Shown: positions 26,836-35,504 of the stretch, one piece after another | Position numbering within the stretch: position 1 is the stretch's first letter | How the letters are laid out: each line of letters starts with the position of its first letter | Translations under genes and position numbers: made by a program | Assembly: GCA_944321295.1 (NCBI GenBank) | Contig: CALUKU010000006.1 | Coordinates: 1-64,000 of the forward strand | Reading direction: 5' to 3' | From: an uncultured Prevotella sp. | Lineage (GTDB): Bacteria; Bacteroidota; Bacteroidia; Bacteroidales; Bacteroidaceae | DNA: 64,000 nucleotides | The notes under the pieces: model-generated | Told to the model about the DNA's origin: nothing | What the model saw: only the letters and a program-made list of their open reading frames with translations | Database searches by the model: none

Positions 26836-26875
26836 CAATTGTCTTAACTCCTTTACTCCATAACTCCTTAACTCC
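26836..26875. repeat. GGAGTTA-rich intergenic repeat, copy 2 (inverted)
   Basis: Plus strand CAATTGTCTTAACTCC ... TAACTCCTTAACTCCC, the inverse of the repeat at 20027 and 38983. It lies just downstream of upxY on the minus strand. Confidence 0.6.
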
Positions 26876-26890
26876 CAATATTAAATTAAA

Positions 26891-27466
26891 TCACTTCCCC
26901 TTCGGCAGCTTTATGAAATTGCAGTCTACTATGAGCGCGGCGCAGGCGATGAAGTCCTCAATCTTCACGATGAAGCGTTTCTGGCGCTTGCCCTCTATGC
27001 GCTGGTAATAACCCTCAAGGCCTTGGAACACTCCGTCGCCTATGACGACGCGGGCGTTCTCCTTCAGTCCGTGTATTTCGTCGGGCGAAAGGTAGACAAG
27101 CTCGTCGGGCATTGACATGTAGAGGCGGATGAAGTCGGCCATCTGCTTGTCGGGTACTATCACGGGCACCTTGTTGCCCGCAGGCGAGGGACACATCAGG
27201 AATTGTATCAGCTGGTTCATCTGCGACTTCAGCAGGCGCATGCCGTCCTCCGTTGAGCGCACAAAGATGAGGTTGCGTATCACGGGTACGTATCTTACGA
27301 CACGGTTGCTCTTGGCGTCGATGGTTTCGACACGTTTTTTAGGCACGAAACATTCTACGTTGCGCTGCCTCAACGCCTCCTCGGCCATGCGCTCCCTGCC
27401 GTAAGGCGAGCTCATGGCATACCACAGCAACGGCCGTCCGTGCGTTTCACAGGTTGTCGTCATCAA
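26891..27466 (-). CDS. upxY: UpxY family transcription antiterminator (NusG paralogue)
   Basis: A 191-residue NusG-like protein. The NGN domain starts LLWYAMSSPYGRERMAEEAL, with ECFVPKKRVETIDAKSNRVVRYVPVIRNLIFV, and the C-terminal KOW-like part is NARVVIGDGVFQGLEGYYQRIEGKRQKRFIVKIE. UpxY proteins are encoded first in Bacteroidales capsule loci, where they bind the 5' leader and prevent premature termination. Here it heads the minus-strand locus but is separated from ugd by the three-gene defence candidate; no upxZ is visible. A long leader (about 215 nt) with a hairpin precedes it. Confidence 0.88.
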   Translation of the reverse strand: MMTTTCETHGRPLLWYAMSSPYGRERMAEEALRQRNVECFVPKKRVETIDAKSNRVVRYVPVIRNLIFVRSTEDGMRLLKSQMNQLIQFLMCPSPAGNKVPVIVPDKQMADFIRLYMSMPDELVYLSPDEIHGLKENARVVIGDGVFQGLEGYYQRIEGKRQKRFIVKIEDFIACAALIVDCNFIKLPKGK

Positions 27467-27513
27467 GCGTGAAATTGATTGTCATGCCGTACGCAAGCAT
27501 ATTATCTTAGCTC

Positions 27514-27545
27514 CTTGACACGTCCGCAAATGCTTGTTTGTCAAG
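27514..27545 (-). promoter_or_regulatory. hairpin in the upxY 5' leader
   Basis: CTTGACA (27514-27520) pairs with TGTCAAG (27539-27545) around an 18-nt loop. Leader elements are where UpxY proteins are recruited in Bacteroides; assigning that role here is inference. Confidence 0.4.
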
Positions 27546-27688
27546 TAGTTATGTGTGTTGGATGTATTTTGTCCCGCGTACATGACCTCTTAGCGTGTAA
27601 GAGATGTATCGTTCACTTTTATGCAAGATAATGCAAGCGAGAGGAAAGAGAACTTGTTCTTAATTTCCCGAACGCAGCTTATCTTCTG

Positions 27689-27696
27689 CAAAGATA
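27689..27696 (-). promoter_or_regulatory. -7 box for upxY
   Basis: Minus strand TATCTTTG, a perfect TAnnTTTG, about 225 bp before the upxY ATG; no TTG at the usual distance. It would give a leader of about 215 nt, typical for UpxY-controlled loci. Confidence 0.45.
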
Positions 27697-27813
27697 CAAC
27701 ATGTTTCGTAATATATGTGTTTGTTTGTGTTTTTTAACCATTTGTTTTTACCTTTCAACAGTAAGCAAAGTGTTAAACCATTTAAATCTGCCATTTTTAC
27801 AATAAATTTAAAC

Positions 27814-27821
27814 TAACTTTG
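27814..27821 (+). promoter_or_regulatory. -7 box for the AlbA_2-type gene
   Basis: TAACTTTG about 60 bp before the ATG at 27882. No clear -33 TTG. Confidence 0.4.
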
Positions 27822-27881
27822 TGATTAAAATAGCGTCTGTTAACTTGTAGACTCGTCAAAAAATATAACAAGCTGCATAAA

Positions 27882-29694
27882 ATGGAAAAGCAAAAACTTA
27901 CCATTGAAAAACTTAGGACAATGCGTGAGTCATAAGACCATGTAGAGTTCAAGAAATGTAAAGAAGGCAATATGGCATTTAACGGAGGCTCAAAACCGAA
28001 ACCGGCCGACCGCCGTAAGTGTATATTGGGCTACGTTGTAGCATTGGCTAATGAAGGAGGCGGATATTTAGTTCTTGGGCTTGAAGACGCTTATCCACAC
28101 AATGTTGTGGGGACGAAGCAAAATCTTAACAGCCTCGGCGAACTTGAAAGTAAGATTTATAATGAATTGGGCATCCGCACGTTTATATACGAAATATTTG
28201 ACAAAGATGGTAATCGTGTGGTTGTGATAGATGTGCCGTCACGTCCTGTTGGTATTGTCTACACATTTGAAGACGTGCCACTAATGCGTGTTGGCGAAGA
28301 CCTTCTGCCTATGGACCAGCGTACCCTGCTCGCAATATTGCAAGAACATGAACCTGATTTCTCACAAATGTTCTGCGATGATGTCACTATAGATGACCTT
28401 GACCATAACGCCATACGTATCCTTAAAGAAAAAATATTCCCGCAAACAGAAGAATCCAGCCTTTATCTCTTTGCCTGACCAACAGGCGTTAAACGACTTA
28501 AAACTAATAGTAAATGGAAAGGTTACTAATGCTGCGGTATTGTTAGTGGGTAAGGAAGAAATAATCGCCACCCATTTCCCACAAGCCAAAGTAATGCACG
28601 AATACCGCAACGTAGACGGTCAAGAACGCTTTGACAAGCGTATCGTCTTCGGACAACCCTTTTACATCCTTATTGATAAATTATGGGAAACCATTGATGC
28701 AAGAAATGGGAATGTGCCTGTACAGGAAGGGCCGTATCTTTTCGACATACCATTCTTCAACGAACAAGTGATACGAGAGGTTGTAAACAATGCTTTCGCA
28801 CACAGAAATTACCGCATTGGCAGCGAAATAGTAGTTAAGCAGTATCCGAACAAATTATGTGTGATAAGTCCTGGCGGCTTTCCGCTTGGAGTCACCCTTA
28901 ATAATATGCTTACTGTGTCAAGCACGCCACGTAATAGGTTATTGGCTGACGTTCTGGCTAAAACAGGTATAGTGGAACGTTCTGGACAAGGAATGGATAT
29001 TATCTTTCGTCTGACACTCTCAGAAGGGAAACAGAAGCCAGACTACGGAAAAACAGATGACTATCAAGTCACAGCCATTTTGTCTGCAGTTGTCAAGGAA
29101 CCCGCCTTTGCTCTCTTCATACAGGCCATACAACAAGAATTGCCTGAAAACCAAAAACTTTCGGTTTTCGATATAATGACATTTAGCGCTATTAGGGAAG
29201 GCAAACAACCATGGGACAAGGATATTGCAAAACGCCTATATGAACTTGGTTATTTAGAGAAACGGGGTAAAACATCCGCCGTTAGGTATATCATGCCACG
29301 CAGATATTATGAACTCACGGGTAATATGACAGAATACTCAAATCTTATTGACTGGGACGACGAACAAGTATGGGCTGTTTTATTTCCGTATCTCAATAAA
29401 TATGGCAAAGCAAAAAAAACAGACATATCCAAGTTGTTGATGAGCCACATATCCGACAGCCAGTTAAGAAGGGTTATAGAAAGGTTTACTGATAAAGGCC
29501 TTATAATTAAAAGTGGCAAAACTGTAAATACAGTATACACTTTATCGCCAGACTATTTGCAAAGAATTGAAGTTCTGAACCAAGCAACAAAAATAGGTCT
29601 GACACAAATGCTGAATGGGAATATAGGAAGTGACGGAATAAATGACGGAACAAACGTTAAAAGTCAAGCGAATAACGAGGAAAAGCGATCGTAA
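27882..29694 (+). pseudogene. AlbA_2/ATP-binding regulator gene, broken by a stop and a frameshift
   Basis: Two reading frames together encode one protein. ATG at 27882 gives MEKQKLTIEKLRTMRES, then an in-frame TAA at 27933, then DHVEFKKCKEGNMAFNGGSK, the AlbA_2 start, continuing through LANEGGGYLVLGLED and RVVVIDVPSRPVG. At the run of six A (28429-28434) the frame shifts: reading five A joins AIRILKEK to YSRKQKNPAFISLPDQQAL and on to the HATPase_c_4-like part ALNDLKLIVNGKVTNAAVLL ... REVVNNAFAHRNYRIGSEIV ... NRLLADVLAKTGIVERSGQG, with winged-helix segments at the end. The intact family is a DNA-binding/ATP-binding transcriptional regulator. Two independent lesions point to a pseudogene; a sequencing error in the A-run would leave the stop codon unexplained. 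An internal ATG at 27972 could still make a truncated N-terminal domain. Confidence 0.8.
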
Positions 29695-29957
29695 TTTCCC
29701 CATAAATACTTGATAATCAGCAATATATAAGTAGCAGAACAAGTGACGGAATATATAAGAAGAAAAGTGCATGAGGTTATAACAATATAAACATTCCATG
29801 CGGTCGGTAATCGTCATTGCCTTTCAGCTATCACCGCCTTATTTGAAAGAGGAAATATTCATTATTTTATAATAACAGAAATATGAGGATAAGCCTCTGT
29901 CACATATACCTATACTGAAGATGCCCGCAGCCCATCAGACTTCGGTAATTTTACGGA

Positions 29958-30027
29958 TTTGTAATACGTCACCTTTTGCAGTGCGAAAGGTAACGAAACG
30001 TAACACAAAAAACAACCTTTTGCCGTC
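29958..30027. repeat. 22-bp periodic palindromic array (about 3 units, degenerate)
   Basis: CACCTTTTGCAGTGCGAAAGG forms a hairpin and is followed by further units beginning GCGAAAGGTAAC and ACAAAAAACAACC, 22 bp apart. Same register and core as the other arrays in the window. Confidence 0.55.
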
Positions 30028-30099
30028 TAATATGCCACGTATTGCATGCGTGATAAAAGCTACATGCCCAATTATACCATGTTTCCATATAATAATGTT

Positions 30100-30181
30100 C
30101 GCGCGTGTGTGTGAAGAGTGCTGAACCAATTGAACCCATTTTACGGTGAATACGGTGATTTACGGTGGGAAAACGGCAAAA
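30100..30181. repeat. right copy of the bracketing inverted repeat
   Basis: GCGCGTGTGTGTGAAGAG ... TTGAACCCATTTTACGGTG ... TACGGTGATTTACGGTGGG ... AACGGCAAA is the reverse complement (a few mismatches) of 23594-23680. Confidence 0.8.
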
Positions 30182-30183
30182 AG

Positions 30184-30369
30184 CGTGAGTTCGGTATAAG
30201 GGAAACACCTCACGTAGGGACATAATTTATTATGTCCGCACGCCGAGAAAAGGCGTATTCAGTTGATTTTGTACATAAAAACGTTTTTACAGAACGTGCG
30301 GACATAATAAATTATGTCCCTACTTTGTTGTTTAAAATGTTTGCACGTAAATAAGTCTTATACCGAACT
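30184..30369. mobile_element. MITE-like element, copy 1
   Basis: Outer ends CGTGAGTTCGGTATAAG (30184-30200) and CTTATACCGAACT (30357-30369) are inverted. Inside are perfect 29-bp inverted arms at 30214-30242 and 30295-30323, starting GTAGGGACATAATTTATT. Arm and end sequences recur at 62099-62308 with a different centre. There is no coding capacity, so any movement would need a transposase elsewhere. Confidence 0.75.
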
Positions 30370-30482
30370 GACATTAACTTAAAGGTGAGAAGGTGAGAAA
30401 TAAAAAAGTGAAAAGCGAAAAGCCAATCGGAAAGCAATTGGATTTTTTCACTCTTCACTTTTAATTATTCATTTAAAACAAC

Positions 30483-31799
30483 TTATGATATAAGCAGCTC
30501 GGCAATGGTCGGATGGATGTGGGTTATTTGGTTAAGACGGTCAACGGTGCATCCTAACGACATGAGCGCCGTAACCTCCTGCACCATGTCGGCGGCGTGG
30601 AGGCCGCAGACGTGGCAACCCAATATCTTGCCCTCAGCGTCGTATATAAGCTTCAGCAAGCCGCCGTCGGCCTCGTCGGCCACGGCGCGTCCGTTGGCAC
30701 GGTAAGGCGTCTTGCGCACCGAATACTCCAAGCCGGCCTCACGGCATTTCTCCTCGGTGAGTCCAACAGAAGCGGCCTCGGGGTTTGAGAACACGGCCGA
30801 TGGAACGACGTCAAGACACAGGTCGTCGTCCTTGCCCAATATGCGGTTGACGCAACGCATGCCCTGCACGATGGCGGCATGGGCCAGCATGCAACGGCCG
30901 TTGACGTCGCCTACGGCATACACGCCGCAGACATTTGTCTGCATACTGTCGTCAACTACTATACAGCCGCGCTCGGTGGCAATGCCTACGTCCTCAAGGC
31001 CGAGACCCTCGGTGTTGGCGGCACGACCCGTAGCGATGAGCACGGCGTCGGCAACCACCTGGCCGGGCTTACGCTTGCACTCGAAGCTCACCTGCAGCTT
31101 GCCGTCGCATTCCTCGATAGAGCTTACGCCGGCCTGCATGTAGAACTTTATGCCGCGCTTCTCCATGGCCTTGCGCACACGGCGCGAGATGTCGCCGTCG
31201 TATGGCGGCAGGCACTCTTTCATGAATTCCACCACCGTTACGTCGCAGCCGAAGCTGTTGAACACGGAAGCGAACTCAAGGCCTATGACGCCAGCGCCTA
31301 CGATGCACAAGCTCTGCGGCAGGACGTCGATGTCAAGAAGTTCGGTTGACGTCATCACGCCCGGAAGGTTGATGCCCGCAACAGGCGGCATCTTAGGACG
31401 GGAGCCTGTGGCGATTATGATGTTTTCGGCCGTGTACTCTTCACCGCCTACGATAACGGTATGGCTGCTTGTGAAGCGGGCCTCGCCACGCACGAGCGTT
31501 ATGCCGGGCTGTGACATAAGCGTCTCGACATCCTGGCGCAGCTTGCTCACCACCGTGCGCTTTCGCTCGGCGATCTTGGCGAAGTCAACGGCGGGTCTTG
31601 CGCCGCACACCCTGACGGCAGCCTCAACGGCTTCGGCGTCGTGGCACAAGGCTTTAGTAGGTATGCAGCCGCAGTTAAGGCATGTGCCGCCCACGTCGCC
31701 TTTCTCTATTATGACTACGCTCAGTCCGTTATGGGCGGCATAAGCCGCCGTGTGGTAACCACCCGGGCCGGCGCCTATTATGATCAAGTCTGTTGTCAT
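30483..31799 (-). CDS. lpdA: dihydrolipoyl dehydrogenase
   Basis: The E3 flavoprotein that reoxidises dihydrolipoyl-GcvH with NAD. 438 residues: FAD-binding DLIIIGAGPGGYHTAAYAA, the redox disulfide GGTCLNCGCIPTKAL, NAD-binding SLCIVGAGVIGLEFASVF, and the active-site His-Glu region THIHPTIAELL at the C-terminus. The disulfide loop carries an extra Cys between the two catalytic cysteines. It is the last gene of the glycine cleavage cluster, about 170 bp after gcvPB, across a large inverted repeat. Confidence 0.95.
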   Translation of the reverse strand: MTTDLIIIGAGPGGYHTAAYAAHNGLSVVIIEKGDVGGTCLNCGCIPTKALCHDAEAVEAAVRVCGARPAVDFAKIAERKRTVVSKLRQDVETLMSQPGITLVRGEARFTSSHTVIVGGEEYTAENIIIATGSRPKMPPVAGINLPGVMTSTELLDIDVLPQSLCIVGAGVIGLEFASVFNSFGCDVTVVEFMKECLPPYDGDISRRVRKAMEKRGIKFYMQAGVSSIEECDGKLQVSFECKRKPGQVVADAVLIATGRAANTEGLGLEDVGIATERGCIVVDDSMQTNVCGVYAVGDVNGRCMLAHAAIVQGMRCVNRILGKDDDLCLDVVPSAVFSNPEAASVGLTEEKCREAGLEYSVRKTPYRANGRAVADEADGGLLKLIYDAEGKILGCHVCGLHAADMVQEVTALMSLGCTVDRLNQITHIHPTIAELLIS

Positions 31800-31811
31800 G
31801 TCTTTTACGGT

Positions 31812-31967
31812 TATAAGGTTATGGGGTTGTGAGGTTATGGTGTTTTACGATGTGGGGTTGTGAGGTTTTATGGTTATGAGCAAGGATTTGTGGTTTACAC
31901 ATAAACAATAAACCATACAACCTCATAACCGTAAAACCTCACAACCATATAACCTCACAACCATAAT
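31812..31967. repeat. inverted repeat between gcvPB and lpd
   Basis: The 25-bp arm at 31856-31880 (starting GGTTGTGAGGTTTTATGG) pairs with 31922-31946 with a single mismatch; further partial copies of GGTTGTGAGGTTAT flank both arms. It may attenuate or stabilise the operon transcript. Confidence 0.7.
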
Positions 31968-33404
31968 TTAATACTTCAGCACGGGGTGCTTAGCTGCCAG
32001 CACGTCGTCAACACGGCCGATGGGAGCGTTGTGGGGAGCACTCTTTACCGTTTCAGGCTCTTCAGCGGCCTCACGTGCTATCTCACGCATTACGGCGATG
32101 AAACCGTCGATGGTTTCCTTGCTCTCGTTTTCGGTAGGCTCTATCATCATCGCCTCGTGGAACAGCAAGGGGAAATAGATTGTGGGCGCGTGGTAACCGA
32201 AGTCGAGCAGGCGCTTTGCAACATCCATAGTGGTAACGCCCGTGCTCTTGTCCTTAAGGCCGTTGAACACGAACTCGTGCTTGCAGAGGCCTTCGATGGG
32301 CAGTTCGTAAACGTCCTTCAGGCACTCCTTGATGTAGTTGGCGTTAAGCGTTGCGAGCGGACCAACCATCTTGACGTTCTCACGGCCGAGCGTAAGGATG
32401 TAAGTGTAAGCCTTGACGTCAACACCGAAGTTGCCGAGATAAGCGCCTACGTGTATGCCGTTGTCCTGCGTGTCAAGCTCGTACCTGTCACCGTTCTTAA
32501 CGACCCTCGGCTTGGGCAGGAACTGCTCCAGGCCGGCCCTTACGCCTACGGGACCGCTGCCGGGACCGCCGCCGCCATGAGGCGTAGAGAACGTCTTGTG
32601 CAGGTTGATGTGCATAACGTCGAAGCCCATGTCGCCGGGACGGCTTGCCCCGAGCATAGGATTAAGGTTTGCTCCGTCGTAATACAACAATGCGCCGCAG
32701 TCATGAACGAGCTTCGCAATCTCGGGTATGCCTGTCTCAAAGAGTCCGAGCGTGTTGGGGTTAGTCATCATTATTGCCGCAACAGTGTCGTCGAGCAGGC
32801 TGCGCAGGTGCTCGATGTCAACCGTGCCGTTGTCAAGGCTCTTCACCTCAACCACCTCAAGACCGCAAACGGCGGCAGAGGCGGGGTTGGTGCCATGGGC
32901 CGAGTCAGGCACAATCACCTTGACACGCTTCATGTCGCCGCGGCTTTCGTGATAAGCGCGTATTATCATAAGGCCGGTAAGCTCGCCATGGGCGCCGGCA
33001 AAGGGATTAAGCGTAAACTCGCTAAGGCCGGTCAAGGCCGACAGCGACTTCTGCAGGTTATAATACACGGCCAAGGCGCCCTGGCACGTATCCAGCGGCT
33101 GCAACGGATGAATGGCCGAGAACTCCTTGCGGGCTGCCATCTCCTCGTTGATGGAGGGATTATATTTCATCGTACAGCTGCCAAGGGGGTAAAAGCCGTT
33201 GTTCACGCCGAAGTTGTTGCCGCTCATGTTGGTATAGTGGCGTACTACGGTCAGCTCGTCACACTCGGGCAACTCGGCGTCAGCCTTGCGCCTCATGCTT
33301 TCGGGCAGTTCGTAATCACCGTATGTGTTTCGTGGCAAGGAGTAAGCCCTGCGGCCTTCGTGCGAAAGCTCGAATATCAACTTGCCGTAAAGTTTGTTGT
33401 TCAT
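31968..33404 (-). CDS. gcvPB: glycine dehydrogenase (aminomethyl-transferring) subunit 2
   Basis: PLP-bearing half of the split P-protein that decarboxylates glycine and transfers the aminomethyl group to lipoyl-GcvH. 478 residues with the PLP-lysine region MHINLHKTFSTPHGGGGPGSG, GSCTMKYNPSINEEM and SAHGTNPASAAVCG. Length is normal for the split form. It follows gcvPA by 49 bp on the minus strand; both subunits form a heterotetramer. Confidence 0.95.
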   Translation of the reverse strand: MNNKLYGKLIFELSHEGRRAYSLPRNTYGDYELPESMRRKADAELPECDELTVVRHYTNMSGNNFGVNNGFYPLGSCTMKYNPSINEEMAARKEFSAIHPLQPLDTCQGALAVYYNLQKSLSALTGLSEFTLNPFAGAHGELTGLMIIRAYHESRGDMKRVKVIVPDSAHGTNPASAAVCGLEVVEVKSLDNGTVDIEHLRSLLDDTVAAIMMTNPNTLGLFETGIPEIAKLVHDCGALLYYDGANLNPMLGASRPGDMGFDVMHINLHKTFSTPHGGGGPGSGPVGVRAGLEQFLPKPRVVKNGDRYELDTQDNGIHVGAYLGNFGVDVKAYTYILTLGRENVKMVGPLATLNANYIKECLKDVYELPIEGLCKHEFVFNGLKDKSTGVTTMDVAKRLLDFGYHAPTIYFPLLFHEAMMIEPTENESKETIDGFIAVMREIAREAAEEPETVKSAPHNAPIGRVDDVLAAKHPVLKY

Positions 33405-33453
33405 TTTGCTCTGTCCTTAAAATTAAAGAAACATCTCTTCTCTCACACCTTGA

Positions 33454-34770
33454 TTACTTGGCAAGGCTGACAAGCTTGTCAATCTCTTCCTTAGTGCGCC
33501 TCTCGGTTACGGCGAACATTATCACGTCGTCGGCCACCTTGACGCCGCCCAAGATACCGTTGTCGGCAAGCTTGCGCTGCAGCCCGTCAACGTCGCCGTC
33601 ATACTTGACGCAGAACTCGTTGAAGAAAGGACGGTCGTAAGCAAGCTTGAAACGGCCCGTCTTCAACAGCTCGTCACACAGGTAGTGAGCTCCGGCATAC
33701 GACATTGAAGCCGCCTCCTTAATGCCCTGCTTGCCCATGATTGACATATAAATAGTGACATAGAGCGCCATGAGGCTCTCGTTAGAGCAGATGTTCGACG
33801 TGGCCTTCTGGCGACGGATGTGCTGCTCGCGGGCCTGAAGGGTGAGCACGAAGGCGCGGTTGCCGTTGCTGTCCTTCGTTTCGCCTACTATACGTCCTGG
33901 CATTTTGCGCATCAGCTTTTCGGTGCAGCACATGTAACCCACGTAAGGACCGCCGAACGACATCGGCAAACCGAGTGACTGGCCGTCGCCTACGGCTATG
34001 TCGGCCCCCCACTCGCCCGGCGTCTTCAGCAGGGCAAGGTCGGCTGCAACTGAATTCATTATCATCAGAGCCTTGTTGTCGTGGCAAGCGTCGGCCACGC
34101 CGTCGTAATCTTCAACGATACCGTAACGGTTAGGCTGCTGCACTATCACGCCCGCAACACCGCCCTCGGCAAGACGCTGCTTCATGGCGGCGATGTCGGT
34201 GGCGCCGTTGTCCTGGGCTATCATCTCGATGTTTACGCCGTGGAAGTGGGCGTAGGTCTTTACTACGTCAACCGTCTTCGGGTCAACCGTATCGGAAACG
34301 AGCACGGTATCAGCCTTCTTTGCCGACGCAACGGCCATCATCATAGCCTCGGCCGTAGCCGTAGTGCCGTCGTACATCGAAGCGTTTGAGATGTCCATGC
34401 CTGTGAGGCGGGTCATCATCGACTGATACTCGAAAATATAATGAAGCGTGCCCTGCGAGATTTCGGCCTGATAGGGCGTGTAACTCGTAAGGAACTCTGA
34501 GCGCTCAACGATATAAGGGATTACCGACGGCGTGTAATGGTCGTAAACGCCGGCACCGGCAAAGCAGGTGAGCTGCTTGTCGTTACGGCAAAGCTTGTCG
34601 AAAAACTGCCTTACCTCAACCTCGCTCATTGCCTCGGGCAGGTCATAGTCGCCCTTCCAGCGTATCGACTCGGGCACGTCCGCGTACAAGTCGTCAAGCG
34701 ACTTCACACCGACACGGGCCAACATCTCTTCAATGTCACGCCCTGTATGCGGAAAATATTTGAATGACAT
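33454..34770 (-). CDS. gcvPA: glycine dehydrogenase (aminomethyl-transferring) subunit 1
   Basis: Structural partner half of the split P-protein, 438 residues. Family signs: YFPHTGRDIEEMLARVGV at the start, CFAGAGVYDHYTPSVI, SEFLTSYTPYQAEISQGTLHY and the ASMYDGTTATAEAM segment. It is directly upstream of gcvPB. The 214-bp spacer before it (towards gcvH) carries a repeat. Confidence 0.95.
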   Translation of the reverse strand: MSFKYFPHTGRDIEEMLARVGVKSLDDLYADVPESIRWKGDYDLPEAMSEVEVRQFFDKLCRNDKQLTCFAGAGVYDHYTPSVIPYIVERSEFLTSYTPYQAEISQGTLHYIFEYQSMMTRLTGMDISNASMYDGTTATAEAMMMAVASAKKADTVLVSDTVDPKTVDVVKTYAHFHGVNIEMIAQDNGATDIAAMKQRLAEGGVAGVIVQQPNRYGIVEDYDGVADACHDNKALMIMNSVAADLALLKTPGEWGADIAVGDGQSLGLPMSFGGPYVGYMCCTEKLMRKMPGRIVGETKDSNGNRAFVLTLQAREQHIRRQKATSNICSNESLMALYVTIYMSIMGKQGIKEAASMSYAGAHYLCDELLKTGRFKLAYDRPFFNEFCVKYDGDVDGLQRKLADNGILGGVKVADDVIMFAVTERRTKEEIDKLVSLAK

Positions 34771-34897
34771 AATTTAATTTAAGGTTAAATGATTTTAGGA
34801 CGCATCAAAATCAGGAAGTTATCGTGAGTTAACAGAAGTTAGGCTCGTCGCACCCGCCGGAGTTAACTGACAATAGCTTGAAATTCAGCAACTTGGC

Positions 34898-34954
34898 ATT
34901 TGTCCGTTAACTCCCGATAACTCCGACGCGAAGCGTCTAACTCCTGTTTACTCC
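34898..34954. repeat. GTTAACTCCCGATAACTCC-type repeat, copy 2
   Basis: Nearly identical to 2936-2992; an inverted, more diverged relative (AGTTATCGTGAGTTAAC ... GGAGTTAACTG) precedes it at 34816-34872, so the gcvH-gcvPA spacer can fold on itself. Confidence 0.7.
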
Positions 34955-34984
34955 ATTTCAATACATCCTTAAGCACGAACACTC

Positions 34985-35365
34985 TTACTTGTTGCAGAAC
35001 TCCTCGTAAGCCTTGGCGTCCATCAGGTTGTCAAGCTCGCCCTTGTCTGACAGCTCAACCTTGATAATCCAGTTGGCGTAAGCGTCCTGGTTAATCAGTT
35101 CGGGAGTGTCCTCAAGCTTATCGTTAACCTCTACAACCGTACCGCTAACGGGAGAAATGAGGTCGCTGGCTGCCTTTACGCTCTCAACTGCGCCGAACTC
35201 TCCTTCAGCCTCAATCTCGTCGTCAACTTCAGGCATGTCAACATATACTACATTGCCGAGCGCGTTCTGTGCATAATCGGTTATGCCGATGTAACCATAG
35301 TCACCTTCAACTTTCACATACTCGTGTGACTCTGAATAATAGAGTCCTTCAATTACTTTTGCCAT
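34985..35365 (-). CDS. gcvH: glycine cleavage system protein H
   Basis: Lipoyl carrier protein of 126 residues shuttling the aminomethyl group between P, T and L proteins. It starts MAKVIEGLYYSESHEYVKVE; the lipoylated Lys is in EFGAVESVKAASDLISPVSG, and the C-terminus is DNLMDAKAYEEFCNK. Normal length. The lplA gene in the same cluster can provide lipoylation. Confidence 0.96.
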   Translation of the reverse strand: MAKVIEGLYYSESHEYVKVEGDYGYIGITDYAQNALGNVVYVDMPEVDDEIEAEGEFGAVESVKAASDLISPVSGTVVEVNDKLEDTPELINQDAYANWIIKVELSDKGELDNLMDAKAYEEFCNK

Positions 35366-35504
35366 ATCTTTATTTATTTAATTGATTATTAATTTTTAAT
35401 TGGGAGTAATCAGGATAAACGGAAGCGGAGCAGGCTTCACACGCCTTTTATAAGTTTTACGTTTACTTACTCCTACCCTCCTTACTCCTTCTTTCCTAAA
35501 CTAC

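Larger units (their letters stand above)
27467..27881. other. divergent promoter region and upxY leader
   Basis: Carries the presumed upxY leader (27467-27683), with a 7-bp hairpin CTTGACA/TGTCAAG at 27514-27545, and two opposing -7 boxes at 27689 (minus) and 27814 (plus). No gene. Confidence 0.6.
29695..30482. other. repeat-rich spacer between the broken regulator and lpd
   Basis: No gene. It contains a 22-bp periodic array (29958-30027), the right copy of the bracketing inverted repeat (30100-30181) and a complete MITE-like element (30184-30369). Short reading frames here run only through repeats. Confidence 0.7.

Noticed and set aside
29921-30223. Several short reading frames between the broken regulator and lpd
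   Set aside because: All run through repeats on both strands with no start context or family features.
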